Positions 18,331 to 29,291 are shown, numbered from the stretch's first letter. The stretch: 35,191 bases of DNA from Candidatus Tayloriibacteriota bacterium (GCA_009694955.1 SIBZ01000006.1:1-35191); one strand, 5' to 3'. Numbers and translations are program-made. The notes: a model not told the origin generated them from the sequence alone.

Positions 18331-19704
18331 TTAGACCCCTGAGCGCGAGAGTAGCACTTTGACGGTCTTCAACGCTATTTTGAGGTCGAGCCACACCGAA
18401 CGGTTTTTCAAGTAGTAGAGGTCATACGAAAGCTTAATCGCGGTCTCGTTCGGATTCGCGTCCACTTTCGGCGGATTTTTGTGATAGAGCTGGGCCCAGC
18501 CCGAAAGTCCTGGTTTGATGAGATGGCGGGTGCCGTAATACGGCACTTCGCGTTCGTAGATTTCCACCAGTGAAGGGAGTTCCGGACGCGGGCCGATAAG
18601 CGACATATCTCCGCGGACAACATTCCAGAGTTGCGGAAGTTCATCGATGCGTGTCCGCCGGAGAAACGCGCCGACGCGCGTCACTTTATTTCCTTGCTTC
18701 AACTCTTCCCGTCCCGCGTCATCACGCGACATTGTCCTGAACTTGATGGTGCGGATACTTCGGTTGTTCTTCCCCACGCGTTTCTGGTGGACAAAAATAG
18801 GTCCTCCGTCGTCAAGCTTAATGGTAACGTACAGAAACGGGTACAGAACGAGAGACAGAAGCCCAAGCACGGACGAGATAATGATATCCATCAGGCGCTT
18901 CAGAAAATCATAGGTAAAGCGCGACGAGACGGGCGACAGGTTTTCGAGAAACCAGTTGTGCTGTACGAGCGAGAGCGGAATGCGGTCGAACATATCTTCA
19001 TATACCTTGTGCATATCGGCGAACCTGACACCTTTCGTCAAGAGCTCGAACAAGCGCGGTAACAGATGATGGGCCGTCCCGGCATGCAAGTCGACAACAA
19101 TCAGACTAACTTCTTCAGCCGTGACACGTCGCATAAAATCGGTGGTGTCTGCGTCCGAAAGCGAATCCGGGTCCACGGAAAACACAAACCGTATGCGATA
19201 ACGCGGATTGTTATTGATTTCGCGGGAGATTCTCTCCATCTCCTCCCCGCTTCCGATAATGACTGCCTGCTCCTTGTCCGCGGTCTTGCCTACGCTGAAG
19301 TTGTATCGTCTCCACAGAAAGAGAAAAATCGATGAAACAAAGAGACACAAAAAGAGGTTAACTTTAGGAGCTATCTTGAACGCCGGAAGGAAATAAAAGA
19401 AGACGATGGCAATGACCACATTGACGAACAACGCCTTAGTAAGAAGCTGGGGAAGTTGTTTTTGGAGAAACAGCGTATGTTTCTCATAGAGACCTGCAAT
19501 GAAAAAGACGAGGAGCCACAAAACAAACAGAATTGAAAACGGAAACATATGGAGACCGACCATTTGGCGGAAGTCGAACTCCGAGGAAGCGGGGTAGCGG
19601 AAAAACAAGGTGAGGAACAGCGACCCGTACAAAATAAGCACATCCCCCAAAAACAGAAAGACCGCTTCAGCTCGGTTTGAGATTGACATAGTCCTGGATA
19701 GCAT
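18331..19704 (-). CDS. Exopolysaccharide biosynthesis polyprenyl glycosylphosphotransferase; start probably MSISNRAE at 19689
   Basis: C-terminal sugar transferase domain KRLMDIIISSVLGLLSL...MSLIGPRPELPSLVEIYE...KPGLSGWAQL. Confidence 0.93.
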   Translation of the reverse strand: MLSRTMSISNRAEAVFLFLGDVLILYGSLFLTLFFRYPASSEFDFRQMVGLHMFPFSILFVLWLLVFFIAGLYEKHTLFLQKQLPQLLTKALFVNVVIAIVFFYFLPAFKIAPKVNLFLCLFVSSIFLFLWRRYNFSVGKTADKEQAVIIGSGEEMERISREINNNPRYRIRFVFSVDPDSLSDADTTDFMRRVTAEEVSLIVVDLHAGTAHHLLPRLFELLTKGVRFADMHKVYEDMFDRIPLSLVQHNWFLENLSPVSSRFTYDFLKRLMDIIISSVLGLLSLVLYPFLYVTIKLDDGGPIFVHQKRVGKNNRSIRTIKFRTMSRDDAGREELKQGNKVTRVGAFLRRTRIDELPQLWNVVRGDMSLIGPRPELPSLVEIYEREVPYYGTRHLIKPGLSGWAQLYHKNPPKVDANPNETAIKLSYDLYYLKNRSVWLDLKIALKTVKVLLSRSGV

Positions 19705-19727
19705 ACAATAAAAATCGGATTTGACAA
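19700..19727 (-). promoter_or_regulatory. Promoter TTGTCA-16-TATGCT, 10 nt before ATG 19689
   Basis: -35 19722-19727, -10 19700-19705. Confidence 0.6.
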
Positions 19728-19747
19728 CCCGTATCTCTCTATAACCG

Positions 19748-20962
19748 ATGCGGATATACTTATGCTACAGGGCCACCACCATGCCTACTGCAAAGAAAAA
19801 AATCATTTACATCATCACCAAAGGCAATTGGGGCGGCGCGCAGCGCTATGTTTTTGACCTTGCCACAGCACTCCCCCAAGAGAACTTTGACGTCGTTGTC
19901 GCTTGCAGCGAATCAAAGAAAACAGAAGGAGGGTTGCCAGGGATACTCGTACAAAAATTGCTTGAACTCGGTATTAAGGTAATTCCGATCCATTCATTTA
20001 CACGCGACATTTCAATATTAAAAGAATTTTCGGCGTTGAGGGAACTCTACTCTGTCATCAAAATAACAAACCCTGATGTTGTGCATCTCAATAGTTCCAA
20101 GGCTGGCGGCATAGGAGCCTTTGCGGCTCGCGTTTGTAGAACCAAAGAAATTATTTTTACAGTGCATGGTCTTCCGTGGGATGAAGACCGTAACATACTA
20201 TCTCGCACCCTTATATTTCTCAGCTCGTACCTTACATTTCTGCTATGTCACAAAGTAATTCTTATCTCTAAAAACAATTTTGAAAGAATAAGAAGACTGC
20301 CGTTCTGCGGTAGAAAAGCAGTCTTAATTCATAATGGTGTCGCACCGATAGATTTCCGGCCTCGAGAAGAAGCGCAGCGAGAGATTATGGGAACACCCAT
20401 ACGAAAAACACCGTGGGTAGGAGTCATTGCAGAATTTACTAAGAACAAGGGTCTTTTATATCTCATCGAGTCCGCCGCAATACTTAAAAAGCATGGTGTG
20501 GCCTTTCGAATGTCCATCATTGGGGATGGGGACATGCTTCCAGAAGTTAAAAAGCGAGCTATAGAATATGGCCTCTATAATTCTCCAAACTCACCCGTAT
20601 ACATTGACCTCCCTGGTTTTGTAAGTGACGTTGCCACAAATTTAAAAGCATTTGATATGCTTGTGCTCCCTTCAACAAAAGAGGGTTTGCCTTATGTGCT
20701 TCTTGAAGCCGGATTAGCGTCACTGCCGGTTATTGCAACTTCTGTTGGTGGTATTCCGGACATCATTCAAAATGGAAAAACTGGACTTATTGTTCCTCCT
20801 GGGGATAGCCAACGTTTGGCTGAAGAAATGCAGAAACTCCTTGGACAACCGAATATGCAGGCAGAACTTGGAACAACACTCAGGAAACATGTGGAGCGGG
20901 AGTTCTCATTCGAAGCTATGCTACAAAAAACATTTGCGCTCTACGCGAGCGCTAGAGAGTAG
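19748..20962 (+). CDS. Glycosyltransferase family 4; start probably internal (MPTAKKK)
   Basis: GNWGGAQRYVFDLA...MLVLPSTKEGLPYVLLEAGLASLPVIATSVGGIPDII. Confidence 0.92.
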   Translation: MRIYLCYRATTMPTAKKKIIYIITKGNWGGAQRYVFDLATALPQENFDVVVACSESKKTEGGLPGILVQKLLELGIKVIPIHSFTRDISILKEFSALRELYSVIKITNPDVVHLNSSKAGGIGAFAARVCRTKEIIFTVHGLPWDEDRNILSRTLIFLSSYLTFLLCHKVILISKNNFERIRRLPFCGRKAVLIHNGVAPIDFRPREEAQREIMGTPIRKTPWVGVIAEFTKNKGLLYLIESAAILKKHGVAFRMSIIGDGDMLPEVKKRAIEYGLYNSPNSPVYIDLPGFVSDVATNLKAFDMLVLPSTKEGLPYVLLEAGLASLPVIATSVGGIPDIIQNGKTGLIVPPGDSQRLAEEMQKLLGQPNMQAELGTTLRKHVEREFSFEAMLQKTFALYASARE

Positions 20963-22184
20963 TCACGCCGACAAACTCGTTTTGTGCGGCTTCTTTGTGT
21001 GCGACCCTTCTGTACCTCCGCATCCCCATAAGAATGCCGAGTCCGGCAAACATAATGAGGAGGTTCGTACCTCCATAGCTCATAAACGGGAGCGTAATTC
21101 CGGTCACCGGAAGCAGTCCTATGTTCATACCGACGTGGATGAGAAAGTGACTCATAATGAGCACCGCGAGTCCGAGTCCGTAGAGTATTTCAAAATTTGA
21201 GAGACCATAGAGCGAATTGCGCAAAATGCGCCAAATCACAACCGCGTAGCAGAGACAGAGTACGATAATACCCATAAAACCCCACTCCTCGGCGAACGCC
21301 GCGAATATGAAATCAGTCTCGTATTCTGGGAGAAATTGCAGGCGTGACTGCGTACCGTATCCCACTCCCTTTCCGAACAGTCCTCCCGAACCGACCGCAA
21401 CCATCGATTGATACGCGTTATATCCGGACCCTCGGATATCGGTAAGCGGATGGATAAACGTAATGAGACGCTGTTTCTGATAGTCCTTAAACACATACGT
21501 CCAAAGGAACAGCCCCGAAAGCGCGCCAATGAGAAACACCGTGAGTAAATGCCGTTTCGAAATGCCGGAGAGCATCACCATACCGAACCAGATGCACGCG
21601 ATGACGAGCGCTCCGCCGAAATCTGGTTGCAGAAGTACCAGCAAGAATAAAATAAACGCATACACGCCCGACACGAGGATGTGCCGTATGTGGGCGATTT
21701 CAATGTGCCTCCGCGAGAAATATTTCGCCAATACGAGTATTAAAATAAGTTTAACAGGCTCGACAGGCTGGACGTTAAACGCACCGAGCCTCAGCCACCC
21801 GTGAATGCCTCTCGTCGTCCCGAGGAGAAAGAGGACGAGGAGAAGCAGACAACCAAGCACAAAGAGGCCGAACAGGACGTCGCTCCGCCGGAGAAAACGC
21901 CAGTCAATAAAACTTCCCGCGAAGAAAGCGATAAACGAAACGACTATCCAGATGAGTTGCCGAGAGAAAAACGGGTTCTCCACTGGACTTCCTTCCGTGC
22001 ACGACTCCGACGAGAGTGATGCAGAAACCTCTGTGGTGTTAAGCACGCAAGAAGCGGAGTCTGTCTTCTCAAAGGAATACATTGTCACGAGTCCCGCACC
22101 AAGAATAGGAATGAGCGCGAGAAAGAGCACCCAATCGATTGAGCGTGGTGTAGCTATTGCGACTGGATTTTTAGCGAGAGACAT
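20952..22184 (-). CDS. rodA: RodA/FtsW-family cell-wall polymerase
   Basis: GIHGWLRLGAFNVQPVEPVKLILILVLAKY, GGLFGKGVGYGTQSRLQFLPEYETDFIFAAFAEEWGF. Confidence 0.93.
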   Translation of the reverse strand: MSLAKNPVAIATPRSIDWVLFLALIPILGAGLVTMYSFEKTDSASCVLNTTEVSASLSSESCTEGSPVENPFFSRQLIWIVVSFIAFFAGSFIDWRFLRRSDVLFGLFVLGCLLLLVLFLLGTTRGIHGWLRLGAFNVQPVEPVKLILILVLAKYFSRRHIEIAHIRHILVSGVYAFILFLLVLLQPDFGGALVIACIWFGMVMLSGISKRHLLTVFLIGALSGLFLWTYVFKDYQKQRLITFIHPLTDIRGSGYNAYQSMVAVGSGGLFGKGVGYGTQSRLQFLPEYETDFIFAAFAEEWGFMGIIVLCLCYAVVIWRILRNSLYGLSNFEILYGLGLAVLIMSHFLIHVGMNIGLLPVTGITLPFMSYGGTNLLIMFAGLGILMGMRRYRRVAHKEAAQNEFVGVTTL

Positions 22185-22317
22185 ATTTTAAATTTCTAAT
22201 TCACCTAAGTACCTAATTTCTAATGAAATCCCAAATGCACAAATCTGGTTTCACCCTTTTATTAGGTACTGCCTGTCCTAACGTGGTTTAAGGATTAGAC
22301 AATTAGAAATTCCCTTC

Positions 22318-23073
22318 CTAGAGTCTCCCCGGCACCGCGTAGAGTACCTCGGTCCTCGCGGGAAGAGGAAGTTTGCTAGGCCATGTAAACGTGAGAACGG
22401 ACTGCGCTTCTCCGGCGAGTGTCTTAACGGTGGTGGCTGAAGCACCAATTACATTCCCGTCTCTGCCGTAAAGGAGCGCGGTAAGCTCGATGCCTTCTAT
22501 GGGAACGCGAGACAGGTTGGAAAGCGTCGCCTCAAGGAATGAACCTCTCTCGTCCGCCGTAAAGCCTTTCGTAACAACCGAAAGCGCCGGTTCACTCATA
22601 CGCACAAACTCCGGCTCCGCTTCAAACTCAAAGGTGGCGCGCGTCGGTGTACGGCTACCACTCTGCATCTGTCCCTCAAATATCGCGAACACTTTTCGAG
22701 GCGGGATAAATGCCAAACCGTGCCGTTCATAGAGAAGGAGGTTCTCTGCGTCATAGAGTTTGAATACATACGGTACGTTCCGTGACCCCGCTCCCGTGTT
22801 CCGGTTCTCTCCGGATGCGACGGCACCCCAGACACCTTTGCTCACCTCAAACGTACGGGTGAAATGCACAATAAGTGGGACTGTGTCGGCCCTGCATACC
22901 CGAAGACACGACCCTCCGCAGTCGACTCCCCTCTCATCGCCGTCCCGTGAGCCATTCCGGCAGTCGGGCGCGTTGTAGAACGCAAAAAGACCATAGATGC
23001 CGAATACCACCAGAAGGAAGAGCAGTACCCCTCCGATGAAAAAAATACGACGCTGTTGTGCCCACGAAAGCAT
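22318..23073 (-). CDS. Single-pass membrane protein of unknown function with DGxExGVDCGGSC motif
   Basis: TM at N-terminus; NGSRDGDERGVDCGGSCLRVC; -10 TATACT at 23080-23085, 6 nt before ATG. Confidence 0.7.
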   Translation of the reverse strand: MLSWAQQRRIFFIGGVLLFLLVVFGIYGLFAFYNAPDCRNGSRDGDERGVDCGGSCLRVCRADTVPLIVHFTRTFEVSKGVWGAVASGENRNTGAGSRNVPYVFKLYDAENLLLYERHGLAFIPPRKVFAIFEGQMQSGSRTPTRATFEFEAEPEFVRMSEPALSVVTKGFTADERGSFLEATLSNLSRVPIEGIELTALLYGRDGNVIGASATTVKTLAGEAQSVLTFTWPSKLPLPARTEVLYAVPGRL

Positions 23074-23160
23074 AGAAATAGTATATAGCACTTACGCTCT
23101 GGAAAACAGACAAGCAAAAGTGCCTCGCCGTAACAGCACTGCAAATCCCACACCAGAGGT

Positions 23161-24945
23161 CTACTTCTTGAACCACCCTTTCATCTTCTGAATGATGCCT
23201 GGTTTTTTCTTTGGCTCGATAGGTTTGGTCACAACAGGAGCGGGTTTTGCAATTGTTGAGGTGGCGATTGTCTGCTTCGTCTGTGTTTGTACGGCAGGAG
23301 TCCTTGTCTTTGGCTTCGTGACTATCGGGATATCCTTTTTTGACGTATCGAGTATTCGTTGAATGTCCGAGGTTGGCTTTTGGGGCAAGGATGGTTTGGG
23401 CGTTGAAACAGCCGTTGTTGTCGCCGGCACCACCGCGGGTTTTGATATGTCGGTTAGAGTGGCAGGGGGCAGGTTCACTGGTTTCAGATTCACACCAGTT
23501 TCGGTGAAATACTGTGGAATTTGTTCCTTGATGTAGGAAATAATGACAGCATCCTCTTCTCCCTCTTCCCTCTTTTCTTGTGTAAGTCCCGCTACTTTTT
23601 CAGCGAAGTGAGCATCACCATTAAACGGAAAGAGTACTCCGTCAGGCACATTCGTCCCGACAATTTTGCCGATAGTTCCCACAATAGGGTCAGAGTCGCA
23701 GTTATTGCAAATCTCGTTCCATTCTGCATCTTTGAGTCGCGCATAGAGTTGCCTCATACCATTTCTCCCTTTTTCATGATACAGACGCCGGAGAACAAGT
23801 GCTCCATGAGCGTACGAAGTGTAGGTTGGGTAGTATGCAGTCCCTGAAAGGTCGAAATCAAACGGTTTTGCATATTTGTTTTTCAGTTCAGGAACGGAAA
23901 AAAGATGCCCGCTGTAGCTTCCGGTAAGGTCGTACGACATACGGGCCGTGTGGGTGGTGAGCAGTCGGTCACGCATCTCGAGCTCGACTGCGGTGGCGAT
24001 ACCTTCCGCAAACCACGATGCATCAAAGACCGCCCCTTTGAAAAGGGATTTCCCCATTTCGACAAGATGTGTACTCTCATGAGAAAGGAGGAGTTTAAGG
24101 TCAATATCGGTATGCGTGGCGATAAGCGATCGATTGAGAAGCATCGTGTTGGGAGGAATTGCCAGACCTGAAGCTTCAAACGAAAGGTGTACTGGATCAA
24201 GGTCGGCTATCATCACGTATATATCCGAAGGGAGCGAAGTGTCAAGGAGTTCCTGCACCACGCTATCGAGTTCGCCTAGACCCTTGGCCGCCTCTGCAAC
24301 CCTTCGTACGGACTCTTTGTCTCCGGCAATAGTAAAGCGCCCTTCCTTTTGAAGCACCGTACCATTCGGGAGTGGGTCAGGCATAAAGAGTAGGACTGCC
24401 TGAGGCGCGTACACAGTACTTGTAGGATAGGTTATCTCAACAGGACTTGTTTTCTCTGGAGGAGGCCACGACGAGATAAATTTGAGATTGCTCGGATAGC
24501 TCACGGAAAGCTTCGGACTCCGGAAGAACGCTCCGCTGAAGATGGGAAACTCATAGAGGATGAACGGCGCTCGGAACGGCGGTTTAAAATCGTAGTCCAG
24601 ATAGAGATTGCGGATAAAACGCCCGGATTTATAGCCTGAATTCACATACGCAAAATCCTCGGGCTCATGGGAAAAAGTGATAGGACCATTCTCGTTCGAT
24701 GCCCCCACAAGCGTATAGGAAAACGCTCCGCTGAAGCCGAAATTCTTATACTCGGGCAGAGTGTAGATATCGGTTTCCGCAGTGAACGCGGGAAGCGTCC
24801 ACCGTGCTTTAACGCTCCAATCCGGAGAGATGACAACGTCTACTTTTTGATTCTTGAATGTGTCTTCCGTCGGTTCGGCAGCGATGGTAATCAGTGGCCC
24901 CGCGGTCAATACGCATACAAGCATTGTGGCAAAAAGTCGTTTCAT
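23161..24945 (-). CDS. Secreted HExxH metallopeptidase-like protein with Pro/Thr/Lys-rich tail
   Basis: Signal peptide; LKLLLSHESTHLVEMG...SWFAEGIATAVELEMRD; low-complexity C-terminus. Confidence 0.75.
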   Translation of the reverse strand: MKRLFATMLVCVLTAGPLITIAAEPTEDTFKNQKVDVVISPDWSVKARWTLPAFTAETDIYTLPEYKNFGFSGAFSYTLVGASNENGPITFSHEPEDFAYVNSGYKSGRFIRNLYLDYDFKPPFRAPFILYEFPIFSGAFFRSPKLSVSYPSNLKFISSWPPPEKTSPVEITYPTSTVYAPQAVLLFMPDPLPNGTVLQKEGRFTIAGDKESVRRVAEAAKGLGELDSVVQELLDTSLPSDIYVMIADLDPVHLSFEASGLAIPPNTMLLNRSLIATHTDIDLKLLLSHESTHLVEMGKSLFKGAVFDASWFAEGIATAVELEMRDRLLTTHTARMSYDLTGSYSGHLFSVPELKNKYAKPFDFDLSGTAYYPTYTSYAHGALVLRRLYHEKGRNGMRQLYARLKDAEWNEICNNCDSDPIVGTIGKIVGTNVPDGVLFPFNGDAHFAEKVAGLTQEKREEGEEDAVIISYIKEQIPQYFTETGVNLKPVNLPPATLTDISKPAVVPATTTAVSTPKPSLPQKPTSDIQRILDTSKKDIPIVTKPKTRTPAVQTQTKQTIATSTIAKPAPVVTKPIEPKKKPGIIQKMKGWFKK

Positions 24946-25583
24946 TGCGGTATGTACCGTTTTTCGCTATCGGTTAACAGTCGCATCTCCGACACCATAT
25001 CTTCCAGAACAGCTTTGCTTTCCTGGCGTGAAGCAATGTATGAAGATGTGATGCGATACACACTGTCGCCGTTGAACACAAATCGGTCCGTCGTGTATTC
25101 ATCGTAGTGGTCGTACGCTCTGCTTTTATATTCAAGAACAAGCGATGGCAAACCAAGGTCCTTCCCTCTTCGCACACTGAGCACCTTAAACGCATTCGCT
25201 GTGCGCGCAAGCCGATCGATATAGAAGTTTACCAAATCCGCATCGGAGAGTTTGGTTCTGAGCCGCGCGGGGATATCAAACACGCCTTCGATAGTGGAGA
25301 TATATACTGAAATGGAAGAACCGATACGGCTTCCTTTCTCGGCACGGGGATAGATAAAGAGGTAGCGTGCCTTGGGACCACGGAGCGTCTCCTTCACCAC
25401 GGGTTCGGTGACGAGCCACTGTTTTGGAATGAGGAGACGGAGACCAGTTTCGAAATTTCTTGACTCCACCGCGTTCTCGAAGAGAGGGTTGCCCAGCGCC
25501 ATAAGAGTCGGCGCAACGGCAAAAAGCGCACCCACCGACAGGCACGCTCCGACGATTCCCCGGCACAGTGAGGATATGCGCAT
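24942..25583 (-). CDS. Secreted protein of unknown function (213 aa); ATGA overlap with the downstream peptidase-like gene
   Basis: Signal-peptide-like N-terminus; overlap at 24942-24945; -10 TATACT 6 nt before ATG. Confidence 0.7.
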   Translation of the reverse strand: MRISSLCRGIVGACLSVGALFAVAPTLMALGNPLFENAVESRNFETGLRLLIPKQWLVTEPVVKETLRGPKARYLFIYPRAEKGSRIGSSISVYISTIEGVFDIPARLRTKLSDADLVNFYIDRLARTANAFKVLSVRRGKDLGLPSLVLEYKSRAYDHYDEYTTDRFVFNGDSVYRITSSYIASRQESKAVLEDMVSEMRLLTDSEKRYIPQ

Positions 25584-25608
25584 ATGAATAGTATAGATTG
25601 AAGACTTT

Positions 25609-25723
25609 GTTCTGGCGACTAGCTACTCTCCCCCGCTCGCGCGAGGTACCATCGCCTCTACAAGGCTTAACTTCCGAGTTCGGAAAGAGATCGGGTGTGA
25701 CCCTTGCGACAAATCACCAGAAC
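25609..25723 (-). rRNA. 5S rRNA
   Basis: GTTCTGGTGATT...CCGAACTCGGAAGTTAAGCC...CTAGTCGCCAGAAC, terminal stems complementary. Confidence 0.93.
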
Positions 25724-25790
25724 AAAATGTTCAAACTATTTTCTTGAAGACGGGGTAATGGATCCCGATTACAGCGACGTAATCAGGAGT

Positions 25791-25865
25791 TGGCGGAGAG
25801 AGCAGGAATCGAACCTACGTGGCCGGATCTTTAGCCCGGTGCCTTAACCACTCAGCCATCTCTCC
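25791..25865 (-). tRNA. tRNA with predicted anticodon loop CTAAAGA (apparent anticodon AAA), CCA encoded; identity uncertain
   Basis: GGAGAGATGGCTGAGTGGTTAAGGCACCGGGCTAAAGATCCGGCCACGTAGGTTCGATTCCTGCTCTCTCCGCCA. Confidence 0.75.
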
Positions 25866-25977
25866 ACCGAAAGGAACAAAGGATTGATCGGGAAACGCAA
25901 TCTGAAGCAAGGAGGTCGAATGCGGAAAACGACCCCCCGATTCTACCATTGCGTCCCCCAAAAATGCGGAAATTTGG

Positions 25978-26049
25978 AGCGGGCGAAGGGAATTGAACCC
26001 TCGACCCATGCGTTGGAAGCGCAAGGCTCTACCGCTGAGCTACACCCGC
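25978..26049 (-). tRNA. tRNA-Gly(TCC)
   Basis: GCGGGTGTAGCTCAGCGGTAGAGCCTTGCGCTTCCAACGCATGGGTCGAGGGTTCAATTCCCTTCGCCCGCT. Confidence 0.93.
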
Positions 26050-26690
26050 CCAAAAATCCTAAATCCATTATCCAGTCTTCAAGATTGCATCCGCCTAAAT
26101 TTGCAAAGCAAATTTGTGCGGATAAACAGATATCAATGTTCACATGGCTCTCTCGCGAATCGCAAAGCGTGAAGCGCATAACGTCAGAAAATTCTGGCGA
26201 TACACGTTGCGCGTTTTACGATACACGTAAAGATTCCATGGAGCAGGATTAATTTTCGTAGTTTACCCACATCCGCTGTTACCAGCGAACGGGGGCTTAC
26301 AAGTTTCCCGACAGGATCGACCAATTAGTATGCCTCGGCTAAACAGATTACTCTGCGTACACCTAGCACCTATCAACCTAGTCATCTCCTAGGGGTCTAT
26401 AACGATTCCTCATCTTAGGGACGGTTTCCCGCTTAGATGCTTTCAGCGGTTATCCGGTCCGAACATAGCTACCCTGCGGTGCCCTTGGCAGGACAGCAGG
26501 TACACCAGAGGTCCGTTCGTTCTGGTCCTCTCGTACTAAGAACGAAGCCCTTCAAGAATCAACGCCTGCAGCAGATAGGAGACCAACCTGTTTTACAACG
26601 GTCTGAACCCAGCTCACGTACCACTTTAATTGGCGAACAGCCAAACCCTTGGGACCTTCTCCAGCCCCGGGATGTGGTGAGCCGACATCG

Positions 26691-27134
26691 CTGTCGGTCA
26701 AATTTGTCTGCGATTACTCGCAGGATCGGACTATATCTTCATCCTTCTCAACAGATTGTTGAATGAGGAGTTTGGCGTGTTAGCTTCCCCCTTACTGAGG
26801 GAAACTCCGCGTCTCACAAACGCAAGTCTCTACGGGGTCGTGAACTTCATTGAGAAGGCAAACAGATTGTTTACCCATGTGTAGGAAAGCAGGGGTTGTA
26901 CCCTGAGCAACGTCGGGTGTTGCCTTTACCTCCCCAGAACATCTCTTTCATCTCTCAACAAAGAACTTCTCAATGAAGTTCACGACTTCCCACGGTATCG
27001 TCCTCGGAACACATTGTTCCGTAGGAGTTCACCGTTATAAGCCAAATTTTTTGATCCCTGTATATGTGGGTTCATTGGTCTCACATATACAGAGACGACT
27101 AATGCTCTTTCGAGCATGGCACCCCGATTTGTTA
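26691..27134 (-). ncRNA. Group I intron in 23S (L2500-type), 444 nt, no endonuclease ORF
   Basis: Excision restores GGCACCU|CGAUGUCGGC; P1 GGCACCU with IGS GGGGUGCC (U.G at splice site); R segment GUAGAGACUUGCG and P7 AAGAUAUAGUCC; terminal G. Confidence 0.9.
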
Positions 27135-27703
27135 AGGTGCCGAACTCCGCCGTCGATATGGACTCTTAGGCGGAACTAGCCTGTTATCCCCGGAGTAGCT
27201 TTTAGCAGATAATCTTCCACCGCATCTAATGCGAATGGTCGGTTCACTATGCCCCGCTTTCGCGTCTGCTCGACACTTACGTCTTACAGTTAGGCTCTCT
27301 TATGCCATTGCACTATCGGCACGGTTTCCATTCGCGCCTAGAGAACCTTGATGGACCCCTCCGTTACTCTTTAGGAGGGTAGCGCCCCACTAAAACTGCC
27401 CGCCAGGTACTGTCTCTTAACGTTTTTGCCGTCAAGGTTAGCATGTATATTCTTAAAGGATGGTGTTTCATCGACGGATCCACGTCAACCGAGATCAACG
27501 CTTCAAATCCTACCATCTACGCTACGCATCAAGAACATACAGGCAATACCAAGTTGCAGTAAAGCTTCCGGGGTCTTTTCGTCTAGCTGCAGGTAACCGG
27601 CATCTTCACCGGTATTGTATTTTCACCGAACGGGTCTCCGAGACAGTTGCCCAGACGTTACACTATTCAACGCGTCGGAACTTACCCGACAAGGAATTGC
27701 GCT

Positions 27704-27890
27704 CTTCTATTCCTTACGAAGGACTATGTCTTCACCCGAACATTTTTTGCAAAATGTTGTAGGGGCATGGCGTATAGTCTCTTGGAGCCATGTGTACTCT
27801 CCGTGTTACCACGAAGTAAGGTAGCGTGTGCGTTTTCATGTCGAACTCTAATCGTCCCAATCCTTCCCTTACTCTTTGCAGAGTAAGGAA
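27704..27890 (-). ncRNA. Mini group I intron in 23S (L1931-type), 187 nt
   Basis: Excision restores GUCCUAAGGU|AGCGCAAUUCC; R segment CAAGAGACUAUACG, P7 GAAGACAUAGUCC, P8 AACAUUUU-GCAA-AAAAUGUU; terminal G. Confidence 0.87.
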
Positions 27891-29291
27891 ACCTTAGGAC
27901 GATTATAGTTATCGCCGACATTCACCAGGGCTTATAACAGTCAGCTTCTCCCTGCCTTGCGGCAGAGAGAAACCGCCGTTATTTGACCTTCTGGCATTGG
28001 TCAAGTGTCACCCCCTATACATCCTCTTACGAGTTCGCAGGGAGCTGTGTTTTTGATAAACAGTCGCCAGGCAGACTTTAGCTGCGGCCTTTCTTGCGAA
28101 AGGCAGGCCTTATCCCGAAGTTACGGCCGCTTTTTTGCCGAGTTCCTTGGAGACCTCTCATTCGTTCGCCTTGCTCTACTCGAGCTGACTACCTGTGTCG
28201 GTTTACGGTACGGTCAAGTCGCGTTTAATCTTAGAAGTTTTTCTTGGAAGTCTGATTTGCCATATTTACCGGCTTTCGCCGACATTTTCTCTGCTCCTTT
28301 GATTCACCATTAAAGGCATATTCCCGGATTTACCTGGGAATAATCTTCGAGCCAAGAACGTCAAATCCAATAATGCGCACGGCATACTCGACTTCGTCAC
28401 TCCATCGAAACGCGCCTCGGTCATGGAATATTAACCATGTGTCCATCAGGTGCGGCTTTCGCCATCCCCTTAGGCCCGACTAACCCTCCTCTGACAATCA
28501 TCGAGGAGGAAACCTTAGTCTTTCGGCGTGCGGGTTTCTCACCCGCATTGTGGTTACTTGTGCCAACATTCTTACTTCGCAACGCTCCACCATGGGTCAC
28601 CCCTTTGGCTTCACTGCAGATGCGAATACTCTCCTACCGCATTGGTATATCCGAAGATATACCAAGCCCTCAGTTTCGGTACTGCGCTTAACCCCGATCA
28701 TCTTCGGTGCAGAATCTCTCGATGAGTGAGCTGTTACGCTTTCTTTCAATGATGGCTGCTTCTAAGCCTACATCCTCATTGTCTAAGAAATTCCACTTCC
28801 TTGTGATGTACTGAGCGCAGATTTTGGGACCTTAACTGGAGATCAAAGGCTCTTCCCTTTTTGACCTTTGGAGCTTAGCCCCCACGGTCTAACTGCCGTG
28901 CTTAACTCATTGGTATTCGAAGTTTGATTGGTCTAACGGTATTTCTACCTATTTAGACCATCCAGAGCTCTACCCCCAAGAGGAACACACGACGCTAGCC
29001 CTAAAGCTATTTCGGAGAGAACCAGCTATTACCAGATTCGATTAGCTTATCACTCCTTACCACAAGTCATCGAAGAGTATTGCACAGCTCTATCGTTCGG
29101 ACCTCCCCAAGACTTTCGTCTTGGTTCATCCTGCTCATGGTAAGCTCATCTGGCTTCGGGTCTGATGAATACTACTTGTCGCGCTATTAACACTCGGTTT
29201 CCCTACGGCTCCACCCTGAAAGGGCTTAGCCTTGCAGTATGCATCAACTCGTTGGCTCATTCTTCAATAGGCACGCCACCACGGATGCAAC

